DNA from: Jidongwangia harbinensis | GTDB taxonomy: Bacteria > Actinomycetota > Actinomycetes > Mycobacteriales > Micromonosporaceae | NCBI RefSeq assembly: GCF_020216025.1 | Contig: NZ_JAIWNC010000018.1 | Location: 124,001-188,000 of the forward strand | DNA length: 64,000 bases | Direction of reading: 5' to 3' | Shown here: positions 26,508-35,733 of the stretch, piece after piece | How the letters are laid out: every line of letters starts with the position of its first letter | Numbering within the stretch: position 1 is the first letter of the stretch | The notes under the pieces: model-generated | The model's database searches: none | What the model was told of the DNA's origin: nothing | What the model saw: the letters and a program-made list of their open reading frames with translations, nothing else | Position numbers and translations under genes: made by a program

Positions 26508-27002
26508 GTGTCCAGTTCAGAGGCGTCGAAGACCTGGCTCTCCCAGGACGCTTACGACCGGTTGCAGGCCGAGCTCGACCAGGCGATCGCGAACCGTCCG
26601 GTCATCGCCGCGGAGATCAACGCCCGCCGCGAGGAGGGCGACCTCCGGGAGAACGGCGGCTACCACGCCGCGCGTGAGGAGCAGGGCAAGGCCGAAGGCC
26701 GGATCCTCTACCTGAAGGAACTCCTGCGCACCGCCGAGGTGGGCGAGGCGCCGGACCACGACAAGGTCGCGCCCGGCACCGTCGTCACCATCTACTTCGA
26801 CGACGACCAGAGCGACACCGAGACCTTCCTGCTCGGCAACCGCGAGATCGCGGCGACCACCGACCTCACCGTGTACAGCCCGGAGTCGGCGCTCGGCAAG
26901 GCGATCCTCGGCGCGTCCGAGGGCCAGACCGTCACGTACACCGCGCCCAGCGGCGCGGACATCAAGGTCACCGTGGTGAAGTTCGCGCCCTACGGCTCCT
27001 GA
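26508..27002 (+). CDS. greA: Transcription elongation factor GreA
   Basis: Rescues backtracked RNA polymerase by stimulating transcript cleavage through its secondary channel. The protein has 164 residues with an N-terminal coiled coil (YDRLQAELDQAIANRPVIAAEINARREEGDLRENGGYHAAREEQ), including the two acidic tip residues in the REEGDLREN loop, and a C-terminal FKBP-like domain (SPESALGKAILGASEGQTVTYTAPSG). The ribosome site AAGGAG lies seven bases before GTG 26508. A strong hairpin follows directly. Confidence 0.97.
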   Translation: MSSSEASKTWLSQDAYDRLQAELDQAIANRPVIAAEINARREEGDLRENGGYHAAREEQGKAEGRILYLKELLRTAEVGEAPDHDKVAPGTVVTIYFDDDQSDTETFLLGNREIAATTDLTVYSPESALGKAILGASEGQTVTYTAPSGADIKVTVVKFAPYGS

Positions 27003-27012
27003 CGCCGGACAC

Positions 27013-27039
27013 CGGCCCGCCGCCCGGTGCGGCGGGCCG
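27013..27039. terminator. Strong hairpin between converging greA and ilvA
   Basis: CGGCCCGCCGC (27013-27023) pairs perfectly with GCGGCGGGCCG (27029-27039) around a five-base loop, 11 bp in all. It occupies the 42-bp gap between two converging genes and can act on both strands. There is no T-tract. Confidence 0.75.
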
Positions 27040-27044
27040 TGCCG

Positions 27045-28283
27045 TCAGGGCCGGTCGCCGGAGAGCACGGTGACCTGGTAACCGCCGTCGCGCAGGGCAC
27101 CCAGCAGCGCCGCCGAGTGGTCCGGCCCACGGGTCTCCACCGACAACGCCACCTCCACCTCGCCGAAGCTGAGCCGCGGGTTCTGCCGGGAGTGGGCCAC
27201 GTCCACGATGTTGGCGCGCTGCTCGGCGATCCGGGCGAGCAGCCGGGCCAGTTCGCCGGGCTGGTCGGCGCAGCGCACCGACAGGCGCAGGAACCGCCCG
27301 GCCGAGGCCAGGCCGTGCTCGATCACCCGGAGCAGCAGCATCGGGTCGATGTTCCCGCCGGACAGGATGGCCACCACCGGGCCCGGCAGGTCCAGTTTCC
27401 GGGTGAGCAGCGCCGCCACCGCGGCGCCGCCGGCCGGCTCGACCACCATCTTGTGCCGTTCCAGCAGCATCAGCAGCGCGGCCGACAGATCTTCGTCGGT
27501 GACCGTGACGAACTCGTCGACCAGCTTGCTGACGTGCGCGAAGTTGAGGTCGCCGGGACGCAGCACGGCGATGCCGTCGGCGATGGTGGCGGACACGTCC
27601 AGCTTCAGCGGCGCGCCGGCGGCCAGCGACGGTGGGTACGATGCCGCGCCGCTCGCCTGCACCCCGATGACCCGTACCTGGGGGCGCAGCGCCTTGGCGG
27701 CCACCGCGACGCCGGAGATCAGCCCGCCCCCGCCGACCGCCGTGATGATCGTCCCGACGTCCGGGCACTGGTCCAGGATCTCCAGCCCGACCGTGCCCTG
27801 GCCGGCGATCACGTCCGGATGGTCGAACGGGTGGATCAGCACCGCCCCGGTCTCGTCCGCGAACCGCCGGGCCGCCACGAGCGCGTCGTCCACGCTGTTC
27901 CCGGCGTACTCGATCGCGGCGCCGTACCCCTTGGTCGCGGTCACCTTGGGCAGCGGCGCGCCCTCCGGCATGAACACCGTGGCGCGCGTGCCGAGCAGGC
28001 CCGCGGCCAGCGCCACGCCCTGGGCGTGGTTGCCGGCGCTGGCCGCGACCACGCCGCGGGCCCGCTCGGCGCCGGACAGGCGGGAGATCCGGGTGTACGC
28101 CCCGCGCACCTTGTACGACCCGGCCCGCTGCAGGTGCTCGCACTTCAACCAGGTCGGCACGCCGGTCCGCTGACTCAACGGGGCGGACGCCTCCAGCGGC
28201 GTGGTCCGCACGATTCCGGTCAGCAACTGCCGCGCGGCCTCGATGTCGGCCAGCGAGAGCAGATCCAGCACCCGAGAGGTCAT
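27045..28283 (-). CDS. ilvA: Threonine ammonia-lyase (threonine dehydratase)
   Basis: PLP enzyme deaminating threonine to 2-oxobutanoate, the entry to isoleucine synthesis. The protein has 412 residues. The PLP lysine is in RAGSYKVRGAY; the phosphate loop is VGGGGLISG; the asparagine motif is ASAGNHAQG; the C-terminal domain (FLRLSVRCADQPGELARLLARIAEQRANIVDVAHSR) is ACT-like and probably allosteric. Length fits the shorter ACT-domain type. ATG 28283 follows a poorly defined ribosome site, 20 bp after the amidase stop on the same strand, so the two are probably co-transcribed. Confidence 0.95.
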   Translation of the reverse strand: MTSRVLDLLSLADIEAARQLLTGIVRTTPLEASAPLSQRTGVPTWLKCEHLQRAGSYKVRGAYTRISRLSGAERARGVVAASAGNHAQGVALAAGLLGTRATVFMPEGAPLPKVTATKGYGAAIEYAGNSVDDALVAARRFADETGAVLIHPFDHPDVIAGQGTVGLEILDQCPDVGTIITAVGGGGLISGVAVAAKALRPQVRVIGVQASGAASYPPSLAAGAPLKLDVSATIADGIAVLRPGDLNFAHVSKLVDEFVTVTDEDLSAALLMLLERHKMVVEPAGGAAVAALLTRKLDLPGPVVAILSGGNIDPMLLLRVIEHGLASAGRFLRLSVRCADQPGELARLLARIAEQRANIVDVAHSRQNPRLSFGEVEVALSVETRGPDHSAALLGALRDGGYQVTVLSGDRP

Positions 28284-28303
28284 AAGATCATCTTGCCACC
28301 GGG

Positions 28304-29671
28304 TCAGACCAGTGCCAGGCGCTGCCAGGGGTTGGCCAGCTCGAACTGGGCGGCCACCGCCAGCAGCAGCAGCTCGGAGTCGGGCGGCCCGACGAACTGC
28401 ACGCCCAGCGGCAGGCCATCGGGGCGCACCCCGACCGGCACCACGATCGCCGGGAGCCCGGCGAAGTTCCACGGCGCCGCGTACGGTGCGTACCGCACGT
28501 TGACCCGCATGTTCGACCGCCAGCTGCCGCCCGCGTGCCCGTCGGCCGGCGGCGGCGTGGACGCCAGCGCCGGGGTGAGTAGCAGGTCGAGCCCCCGGTC
28601 GGCGAAGAACCGGAGCGCGGTCGCCCGCCAGCCGTCCCGCTTCGACTGCGCCGCGTAACCGCGCCGGTACGCCCACCGGCCCAGCCGCACGTGCTGCCGG
28701 GTGCGCGGCTGCAACCGCCGCAGGTCCAGCCCGGCCGCGTCGACCTCCCGGTACGCCGCCGCGAACCAGGTGCCCAACCCGGCCACGCCCAGCCCCGGCG
28801 AGTACGGCGGTTCCGCGGTGACCGTGTCGTGCCCCGCGTTGACCAGCAGCTTCCCGGCCGTGGCGACGGCGGACCGGTTCGGTTCGTCCGGGCGTACCCC
28901 GGCCACCGGCGACCGCAGCGACACCCCGACCCGCAGCCTGCCCGGCTCGGTCAGCTTCTGCGGCCGGCGCCCGGCCAGCACGTTGAAGCCGAGCACCGCG
29001 TCGGCCACCGTGGTGGTCAGCACGCCGTGCTCGACCATCCCGAACCAGTCGTCCACACCCAGGTCCCGCGGGATCACCCCGGAACCCGGCTTGAGCCCGA
29101 CCAGCCCGCAGCAGGCGGCCGGGATGCGGATCGAGCCGAAGCCGTCGTTCGCGTGCGCGATCGGCACCAGCCCGGCCGCGACGGCCGCGCCGGCACCGCC
29201 GGACGACCCGCCGGGGGTACGGTCCAGCGCCCACGGATTGCGGGTGGCGCCGTCCGGGGAATCGGTCACGCCCCACAGCCCGAACTCCGGCATCCGGGTC
29301 GTCCCGACCACCACCGCCCCGGCGCCGCGGAGCCGGCGTACCACCTCGTGGTCCTCCTCGGCGACGGCCGTGCGGGCCGCCGCCGAGCCGTGCCAGGTCG
29401 GCAGGCCGGCCACCGGGGTGTTCTCCTTCACCGCGACCGGCACCCCGGCCAGCGGCAGGTTCGCCAGGTCGTCCTGCTCGTCGACCTTCTCCGCCTCGGT
29501 CATCGCCTCGCCGCCGCGCACCACCCGGAACGCGTTCAGCTCCGGGTCGCTGATCGCGATCTGTTCCAGGTGGTCCGCCACCACCTGGGTGGCCGACGTG
29601 TCACCGCGGCGCACCGCGCGCGCGATCTGCCTCGCGGTGGCGCCCACCAATGTGGTCGGTACGTATTCCAT
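28304..29671 (-). CDS. Amidase-signature family hydrolase
   Basis: Hydrolyses a carboxamide; the substrate is unknown. The protein has 455 residues with the Ser-cisSer-Lys triad of the amidase signature family: lysine in GVPVAVKENTP, cis-serine in TPGGSSGGAGAAVAAG, and nucleophile serine in NDGFGSIRIPAACCGLVGLKP. Other family marks are GTTRMPEFGLWG and NFAGLPAIVVPVG near the C-terminus. It lies between metB and ilvA on the same strand with gaps of 30 and 20 bp. Gat-complex membership is unlikely because no gatC or gatB is adjacent. Confidence 0.93.
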   Translation of the reverse strand: MEYVPTTLVGATARQIARAVRRGDTSATQVVADHLEQIAISDPELNAFRVVRGGEAMTEAEKVDEQDDLANLPLAGVPVAVKENTPVAGLPTWHGSAAARTAVAEEDHEVVRRLRGAGAVVVGTTRMPEFGLWGVTDSPDGATRNPWALDRTPGGSSGGAGAAVAAGLVPIAHANDGFGSIRIPAACCGLVGLKPGSGVIPRDLGVDDWFGMVEHGVLTTTVADAVLGFNVLAGRRPQKLTEPGRLRVGVSLRSPVAGVRPDEPNRSAVATAGKLLVNAGHDTVTAEPPYSPGLGVAGLGTWFAAAYREVDAAGLDLRRLQPRTRQHVRLGRWAYRRGYAAQSKRDGWRATALRFFADRGLDLLLTPALASTPPPADGHAGGSWRSNMRVNVRYAPYAAPWNFAGLPAIVVPVGVRPDGLPLGVQFVGPPDSELLLLAVAAQFELANPWQRLALV

Positions 29672-29701
29672 CGCGTTCCCGTCATCGCTCCAGTGCGGAC
29701 G

Positions 29702-30853
29702 TCAGCCGAGCGCCTGGGCCAGATCCGCGAGCAGATCGTCAAGCGTCTCGATGCCGACAGACAGTCGCACGAGATCGGCGGGCACTTCAAGCGCCGAGCC
29801 CGCGGCACTCAGGTGTGTCATTTGACCGGGGTGCTCGATCAGCGATTCCACGCCGCCGAGCGACTCCGCCAGCACGAACAGTTTCGTCTTGTTGCAGATG
29901 GCCACGGCCTGCTCGGGACCGCCCGCGGCGCGGAACGAGATCATCCCGCCGTACCGCTTCATCTGCTTGGCCGCGGTCTCGTGCCCCGGGTGCGACTCCA
30001 GGCCCGGATACAGCACCTCGGACACCGCCCGGTGCGACCCCAGGTAGGCGGCGATCCGCTCGGCGTTGTCGCAGTGCCGGTCCATCCGTACCCCGAGCGT
30101 CTTGATCCCGCGCAGCGTCAGCCAGGCGTCGAACGGGCCGTTGACCCCGCCCATCGCGTTCTGGTGGAAGGCCAGTTCGTCGCCGAGGCCGTCGGTGGCC
30201 GTGACCAGCGCACCTCCCACCACGTCGGAGTGACCGCCGAGGTACTTGGTGGTGGAATGGATCACGACGTCCGCGCCCAGGGTCAACGGCTGCTGGAGGT
30301 ACGGCGACGCGAACGTGTTGTCCACCGCCAGCATCGCGTCATACTCGTGCGCCAACTGCGCCAGCGCGGCGATGTCACACACGTTGAGCAGCGGGTTCGT
30401 CGGCGTCTCGGCCCAGATCATCCGGGTGTGGCCGGGCCGGAACGCGGCCCGTACCGCGTCCAGGTCGTCCAGCGGCACGGCGGTCCAGGCCAGACCCCAG
30501 TTCTCCGCGACCTTGGCGAACAGCCGGTAGGTGCCGCCGTACGCGTCACCCGGGATCACCACGTGGTCACCCGGCCGGCACACCGTGCGCAGCAGCGTGT
30601 CCTCGGCGGCCAGCCCGCTGGCGAAGGCCAGGCCACGGCGGCCACCCTCGATCGCGGCCAGGCACTCCTGCAGCGCGTCCCGGGTCGGGTTGCCGGACCG
30701 GCTGTACTCGTACCCGAGCCGCGGCGAACCCACCGCGTCCTGGGCGTACGTGCTGGTCTGATAGATCGGCGGCACCACCGCTCCGGTCCGCGGATCCGGA
30801 TCCTGTCCGGCGTGGATGGCGAGGGTGTCGAAGCCGTACGGGTCAGCGCTCAT
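29702..30853 (-). CDS. metB: Cystathionine gamma-synthase / gamma-lyase family PLP enzyme
   Basis: The protein has 383 residues of the Cys/Met metabolism PLP family. It carries YEYSRSGNPTRDALQECLA, FASGLAAEDTLL, AETPTNPLLNVCDI, VDNTFASPYLQQPL and the PLP lysine in VIHSTTKYLGGHSDVVGG, with substrate-region LAESLGGVESLIEHPGQMTH. The synthase (homoserine ester plus cysteine) and the lyase cannot be separated reliably by motif; the name follows the mycobacterial ortholog location beside greA and cbs. With cbs at 44.9-46.2 kb it would close a transsulfuration route. The ATG at 30853 is divergent from the HIT gene 24 bp away. Confidence 0.92.
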   Translation of the reverse strand: MSADPYGFDTLAIHAGQDPDPRTGAVVPPIYQTSTYAQDAVGSPRLGYEYSRSGNPTRDALQECLAAIEGGRRGLAFASGLAAEDTLLRTVCRPGDHVVIPGDAYGGTYRLFAKVAENWGLAWTAVPLDDLDAVRAAFRPGHTRMIWAETPTNPLLNVCDIAALAQLAHEYDAMLAVDNTFASPYLQQPLTLGADVVIHSTTKYLGGHSDVVGGALVTATDGLGDELAFHQNAMGGVNGPFDAWLTLRGIKTLGVRMDRHCDNAERIAAYLGSHRAVSEVLYPGLESHPGHETAAKQMKRYGGMISFRAAGGPEQAVAICNKTKLFVLAESLGGVESLIEHPGQMTHLSAAGSALEVPADLVRLSVGIETLDDLLADLAQALG

Positions 30854-30877
30854 GCCGGCCAAGGCTAGTCTCCGACC

Positions 30878-31315
30878 ATGGCCGACTGCTTGTTCTGCGG
30901 GATCGTGGCGGGAACCGTGCCCGCCTTCCAGGTCGTGGACAGCCCGGACGGCATCGGCTTCCTCGACATCCGGCCGGTGTTCAAGGGCCACGTGCTGGTG
31001 GTGCCGCGCCCGCACGTACCCCAGCTCACCGATCTTGACGCGAAGCTGCTGCCCGGGTTCTTCGCGCTGGTGCAGCGCGTCGCCGCCGCCGTGCCCGCCG
31101 CGCTGGGCGCCCAGGGATCCTTCGTGGCGATGAACAACGTCGTGTCCCAGTCGGTGCCGCACCTGCACGCACACGTGGTACCCAGGACGAAAGGAGACGG
31201 ACTTCGCGGATTCTTCTGGCCGCGCACGAAGTACGCCTCTGACGACGAAGCTGTCTCGTACGCCGAGCGGATCGGTAAGGATTTGGCCGGCCCCGGCGTT
31301 ACACCTGGCGGATGA
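30878..31315 (+). CDS. HIT-family nucleotide hydrolase
   Basis: The protein has 145 residues of the histidine-triad fold. The catalytic motif is HLHAHVVPR, with upstream CLFCGIVAGTVPAFQVVDSPDGIGFLDIRPVFKGHVLVVPRPHVPQLTDL. Substrates of this family are usually nucleoside phosphoramidates or dinucleotides. TAGTCT (30866-30871) six bases before the ATG fits a -10 of a leaderless promoter. The stop overlaps the possible ATG of msrA, so the two form an operon. Confidence 0.93.
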   Translation: MADCLFCGIVAGTVPAFQVVDSPDGIGFLDIRPVFKGHVLVVPRPHVPQLTDLDAKLLPGFFALVQRVAAAVPAALGAQGSFVAMNNVVSQSVPHLHAHVVPRTKGDGLRGFFWPRTKYASDDEAVSYAERIGKDLAGPGVTPGG

Positions 31316-31326
31316 AGGGAGTGACC

Positions 31327-31986
<660 letters not shown>

Positions 31987-31993
31987 TCTGGCT

Positions 31994-32028
31994 ACGAGGC
32001 GGGCACCCGATGCGGGTGCCCGCCTCGT
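31994..32028. terminator. 15-bp perfect hairpin after msrA
   Basis: ACGAGGCGGGCACCC (31994-32008) pairs perfectly with GGGTGCCCGCCTCGT (32014-32028) around GATGC. It begins eight bases after the msrA stop and separates msrA from the accessory genes. Confidence 0.8.
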
Positions 32029-32058
32029 GCGACGATGGCAGACAAGGAGGTGACTTTC

Positions 32059-32382
32059 ATGCGCCGATATGCCAAGCCGGTCGTTGTCGCGGACGACCTT
32101 GCGCTGTTGGATGGGCCGCGCTCCGGCATCGTCACCCTGCCTCGCCATCTCGACTGGTCCGGCTCGGCCGATTACGACCTCGACAGCCCCGGACGGATGG
32201 TCGACCTCTACCGCACGGTCTTGATCGAGGCCACCAAACCAGCCGACCTGCACGCCTTCCTGAACCGGGCGATCCTCACCCAGCTCTGGCCTACGCTCTG
32301 GCTGCCGCCCGAGTTGCGCCGGGCCTGGGAGGAGCGCTTTCCTGACCTTCCGCTGACCGGGTCCAGGACCGCCGCCGCGTAG
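32059..32382 (+). CDS. Hypothetical protein paired with an AbiEii-like nucleotidyltransferase
   Basis: The protein has 107 residues (MRRYAKPVVVADDLALLDGP...) and no recognised domain. Composition is that of a soluble, mixed alpha/beta protein; the C-terminal half (VDLYRTVLIEATKPADLHAFLNRAILTQLWPTLWLPPELRRAWEERFP) looks helical. AAGGAGG lies nine bases before ATG 32059, which is preferred over ATG 32035. It is 11 bp upstream of the nucleotidyltransferase gene on the same strand, an arrangement like an antitoxin-toxin operon. That role is inference; no DNA-binding motif typical of AbiEi is visible. Confidence 0.75.
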   Translation: MRRYAKPVVVADDLALLDGPRSGIVTLPRHLDWSGSADYDLDSPGRMVDLYRTVLIEATKPADLHAFLNRAILTQLWPTLWLPPELRRAWEERFPDLPLTGSRTAAA

Positions 32383-32393
32383 GGTTCTGCGGC

Positions 32394-33047
32394 ATGGATC
32401 CACTCCACCGGCGGCTCGCGGAGATCGCCCTTCGCGCTGCGGGCAGCGACTACGGGCTGGCGTTGGCCGGCGGCTATGCGGTTCGCGCCCACGGCATGGG
32501 TGATCGCCCAAGTGGCGACGTGGATCTGTTCACCGACTGGCAGCGGCGGGCCGACTTCCCGGCCGTCGCTGACCTCGTCATCAAGGCACTGGCTGACAAC
32601 GGCTTCCAGGTCGACGTCGACGCCCGGGCCGACACCTTCGCCCGCCTTCTCGTCACGCCGAACGACGAGCCAGGCATCGAGCCGCAGAAGGTGGAGCTGG
32701 CCGCTGACTGGCGCGCCCACTCACCCGTGACATTGAGCATCGGCCCGGTCCTGCATCCGGACGATGCGGTCGGCAACAAGGTCGCCGCCCTCTACGGACG
32801 GGCGCTCGCCCGAGACTTCCTTGACATCGACGCGGTGTTGGCGAGCGGGCGTTACTCCGGCGAACAGCTTCTTGAGCTTGCGGAGACCGCCGATCCCGGA
32901 TTCGATCGCACGATGTTCGCCGCCGCCCTGGGAGCGTTGAGCCAGATCAGCGATGCCGCGTTCGCTCCCTACGGCGCGGACGCCTCAACCATCCAGCGCC
33001 TGCGTCAACGCTTCGCCGACTGGCGCAACGCGCTGAACCAGCAGTGA
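32394..33047 (+). CDS. Nucleotidyltransferase, AbiEii/AbiGii toxin-like
   Basis: The protein has 217 residues. The nucleotidyltransferase core is visible as LALAGGYAVRAHGMG (GG/S loop) followed by RPSGDVDLFTDW (metal-binding DxD) and a later KVAALYGRALARDFLDIDAVL, where AbiEii proteins carry a conserved K..R..RDxxD pattern. In type IV toxin-antitoxin systems such enzymes modify tRNA or nucleotides to stop growth, for example after phage infection. The preceding small gene is the likely partner. The gene lies between the intact msrA and the first msrA 3'-end duplicate, i.e. on accessory DNA. Confidence 0.82.
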   Translation: MDPLHRRLAEIALRAAGSDYGLALAGGYAVRAHGMGDRPSGDVDLFTDWQRRADFPAVADLVIKALADNGFQVDVDARADTFARLLVTPNDEPGIEPQKVELAADWRAHSPVTLSIGPVLHPDDAVGNKVAALYGRALARDFLDIDAVLASGRYSGEQLLELAETADPGFDRTMFAAALGALSQISDAAFAPYGADASTIQRLRQRFADWRNALNQQ

Positions 33048-33070
33048 CCCCTCAGCAGTCATTCGCTTAG

Positions 33071-33175
33071 CTGCCACCAGCAGTACCTCTCAAGTGACAA
33101 AAACCCCAACGGGTACTGCAACCACGGCCCGAACGGGATGACCTGCCCGATCGGTGTCGCCAAGACCGCACAGGC
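33071..33175 (+). pseudogene. Duplicate of the msrA 3' end (copy B)
   Basis: Bases 33071-33161 align without gaps to 31884-31974 of msrA with eight mismatches by eye. The frame continues as GMTCPIGVAKTAQ, differing from the intact gene in its last codons and matching copy C instead. No upstream msrA coding sequence is present. It is followed by an 11-bp hairpin. It is either an attachment-site repeat from integration at the msrA 3' end or the relic of a displaced msrA. Confidence 0.85.
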
Positions 33176-33184
33176 GTCGCATTT

Positions 33185-33214
33185 GAGATGCCCTCGCCCA
33201 GGTGAGGGCATCTC
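33185..33214. terminator. Hairpin after msrA copy B
   Basis: GAGATGCCCTC (33185-33195) pairs perfectly with GAGGGCATCTC (33204-33214) around eight bases. A hairpin with related but diverged sequence stands at the same place after copy C (38355-38384), so both 3'-end copies carry their own terminator. Confidence 0.75.
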
Positions 33215-33323
33215 GATGGGCCGTACATGCGCCAGGACCGTGCGGATCGGTCACGGGCTGGCGCGCTGGCCGATGCCGGCGCTTGCGCCGCCAGCAGGCC
33301 AGGCGCGTCCAGCTCCCTGTCGC

Positions 33324-33551
33324 TTACCGGCCTGGTTCGTCGCGGACGAAGACACCAACGCCGGGCAGTGTCTCGGTGATCTCCTTGATGCGGAGGATCT
33401 GCATGGCGCGATCGATGACAGGCTCGGTGACGTCGTAGTGAGCGGTGAGTTCGCGGCGGCTGGGCAGGCGCGAGCCAGGCAGGAACTCGCCAGCTCTGAT
33501 GCGCTGCAGGATGTCGTCGGCGATCTCTTCGTATCGGTAACGCGGTGGCAC
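33324..33551 (-). CDS. Small GntR-type regulator (DNA-binding domain only)
   Basis: The protein has 75 residues, essentially only the GntR winged helix: YEEIADDILQRIRAGEFLPGSRLPSRRELTAHYDVTEPVIDRAMQIL, then VGVFVRDEPGR, where the wing normally ends and an effector domain would start. GTG 33551 with GAGGAG six bases upstream is the best start. Single-domain GntR proteins of this kind are typical of actinomycete plasmids and integrative elements (KorSA-like). An imperfect repeat CTAGC...GCTAG at about 33593-33619 lies upstream and could be its operator. This is the only mobile-element-type regulator in the island. Confidence 0.82.
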   Translation of the reverse strand: MPPRYRYEEIADDILQRIRAGEFLPGSRLPSRRELTAHYDVTEPVIDRAMQILRIKEITETLPGVGVFVRDEPGR

Positions 33552-34064
33552 AGTGATCTCCTCGGTTGGCACTTCCGAGTAGACCACCAACAACTAGCCA
33601 TTGACTACCCAACGCTAGCTGTGAGAGGTTGTCATGAGTCTCCTCGGTTGGCGCTTGGGAGACGCTGATAGCGAGGTCGGGCGAGGTTGACCCGGCCCGT
33701 GGTCGAGGCGAAGGCCCGGAGCAACCATGATGCTCCGGGCCTTCGTCTGCCTACTCTGCCAAAGATGTACGCGCCTCGGCCCGCGACCTCGGCCCGCCTT
33801 CTCGGCGGTCCACCCAGCGCGCCCGAGGCCACCAGTTGTCGCCAGGCCACGGGAAGTTGGCGTACTCAGTTTGGAAAGGTGCCCTAACCGTTTGTCCGCG
33901 ATGCCGGCGTGACCTGCCTGACCTTCGCGGAAGTGCCGAACGGCGAAGCCGACCCTTGTCCTTTGCGGACCGCTTTCATCTCTGCCGACCGATCGATCGG
34001 GCACGCAACGGGAACGCAGGCTCATGAAGAGAGGTCAACTTGACACTGCCTCCACCATTATCTT
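33552..34064. other. Intergenic region with one strong hairpin
   Basis: No convincing gene is seen in 513 bp. A perfect 13-bp inverted repeat, AAGGCCCGGAGCA (33711-33723) with TGCTCCGGGCCTT (33731-33743) and a seven-base loop, is probably a bidirectional terminator. The frames open on both strands here lack ribosome sites and look like GC-rich chance frames. Confidence 0.5.
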
Positions 34065-34679
34065 GTGCAGCAGACGCCACTTTGGGTGCCCCTCGTCGTT
34101 GGCAGCCTCGGACTCCTGGGAACGCTTCTCGCCGGACTTGGCGGCGTTCTCATCACGCAGCGCGCCACGCTTGAGCGCGAGGCTGCCGCCTGGCAACGTC
34201 AACAAAGCATTCGATGGGACGATCGTAGGCTGGATGCCTATGTGAGTTACGCCGCCGCCGTCAAGCGCAACGCGACAGCTGTGGCTCAGCAGTTGGCCAG
34301 GAAGGGTGTCACCAAGACAATCGTGGCGGCGAATTTGAACGCGGGATTGGAGGAACTCGCTATTGCGGAGGCCGATCGTTCTGTGGCGTTCGAGAGTGTC
34401 CTTATCCTCGGCGACACCGCAACGATCGAGGCCGGCAGCCTCCTCAACCGCGAGGTTTGGCGTATGCAGGCTCAGGCTCGTGGCGAGTTGCATGTCGATC
34501 CAATCATCTGGAAAGACACTTTCCACGCTTATCGACAAACTCGTCTCAACTTCTATAACGCTGCTCGCGCCAGCATGGGCGTAGCAGCAGCGGCCATGCC
34601 AGCTTCATCTCCGTGGCTCGAGGCGGCGATCCGGGACTCCGTCACGCCTGACGACGGACCTTCATCGACGACGCCTTGA
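34065..34679 (+). CDS. Hypothetical single-span membrane protein
   Basis: The protein has 204 residues. An N-terminal hydrophobic segment (WVPLVVGSLGLLGTLLAGLGGVLI, residues 7-30) is followed by a basic helical stretch (TQRATLEREAAAWQRQQSIRWDDRRLDAYVSYAAAVKRN) and a cytosolic helical domain. No family was recognised. Start GTG 34065 has no clear ribosome site. It belongs to the lower-GC accessory island and converges with another single-span protein of the same layout (34949-35530). Confidence 0.7.
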   Translation: MQQTPLWVPLVVGSLGLLGTLLAGLGGVLITQRATLEREAAAWQRQQSIRWDDRRLDAYVSYAAAVKRNATAVAQQLARKGVTKTIVAANLNAGLEELAIAEADRSVAFESVLILGDTATIEAGSLLNREVWRMQAQARGELHVDPIIWKDTFHAYRQTRLNFYNAARASMGVAAAAMPASSPWLEAAIRDSVTPDDGPSSTTP

Positions 34680-34948
34680 CCCCCAGGCAAACAAGAAGGG
34701 CCGCCGACCTGGGCTGACAGCGCGGCTAAGCCGCTCAAACTGTCCGTGGACGTCCGTAGCCGTTTACCCGCATTGCTGGTGTTCGTCACCCAATTGGTCA
34801 CTCACCCCACTGCACCAGCCTGCGCGTAGCCGTGAATGCGAGCGTTGGCAACTCCGTTGGCTACTTCACTTTCGGGTCTCGACGCGGCCATGTTGCTTAA
34901 GTCGGAGGCAGTGGTGCGGGTAACCTCTGGACTTGCTGCGGACGGTAA

Positions 34949-35530
34949 CTACTCAGTGTCGATCTGCCGCATAGCGGCCCGCAAGGTTGTGTCCATGCTG
35001 ATCTTTTGTGTCATCGTATCGAAGGCCGCTTGGCTGATGTGGATCCAGCGCTCGCGCTCCCAGTCCTCTCCAAACAGATCATTGGTCTTGCCGAGTGGCG
35101 CGTGCTCGATAGCAAAGCGTAGGTTATCGACAGCCTTGGCGAAACGATCCCAAGCATCATCGAAGGGCTCCGAGAAGAGCAACCGGAAGCGGATACCAAG
35201 GTCATCTGTTTCACGTGCGAGATCTATCGCGCGATCCGTGACGTTATTCCATTCGTAACTTTCGTCATTTTCGGCTCGGTTAGTTATGATAATGAGTAAG
35301 CTGCTCCATTTTGTTAAATGTTTACCGACTTCAAATAGGAGCTCCACCCGGTTCGGACGCAACCGTTGGACTTTCTCACGCTGGTCCTCGCGTTCCTTCG
35401 TGGTCCGATCGTGCTCAAACTTGACCGCCTCGCGCTTATCTGTGCGGCGCTGGGCGATCCAAACACCGACGAGCGCGAGCACGGCTCCTATGACAGTCCC
35501 GATCAGTGGTAGGTAATCCTTCACCACCAC
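34949..35530 (-). CDS. Hypothetical single-span membrane protein
   Basis: The protein has 193 residues with an N-terminal span (YLPLIGTVIGAVLALVGVWIA) followed by a strongly charged helix (QRRTDKREAVKFEHDRTTKEREDQREKVQRLR) and a soluble helical domain. This is the same plan as the converging gene at 34065 but without obvious sequence identity. It contains two TTA leucine codons and an AT-richer composition, unlike the chromosomal backbone. Function is unknown; small membrane-anchored proteins of this sort are common in accessory and defence islands, but nothing here proves such a role. Confidence 0.72.
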   Translation of the reverse strand: MVVKDYLPLIGTVIGAVLALVGVWIAQRRTDKREAVKFEHDRTTKEREDQREKVQRLRPNRVELLFEVGKHLTKWSSLLIIITNRAENDESYEWNNVTDRAIDLARETDDLGIRFRLLFSEPFDDAWDRFAKAVDNLRFAIEHAPLGKTNDLFGEDWERERWIHISQAAFDTMTQKISMDTTLRAAMRQIDTE

Positions 35531-35733
35531 AGCTTAGGAGGACAGGTATGGAAGCGGGATGACGTCGAGGCCTGGGTTCGTATACACCGGCCCGAGGTCC
35601 ATAAGGACTGACCGCTTCCGTGTCAAGGAACGATCATGGTGCGTTCACCTGTGGTGTGGTGCCGCCTGAGCTGCGCGAACAGTCTGTCTGAGTCCGTACT
35701 TGTCCAGCGCCGTGGGTCCCGGTTGTCACTCGG

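Noticed and set aside
33615..34025. Minus-strand frame of 136 codons between the GntR gene and the membrane-protein gene
   Set aside because: Basic, low-complexity translation spanning a strong hairpin, with no ribosome site and no family resemblance.
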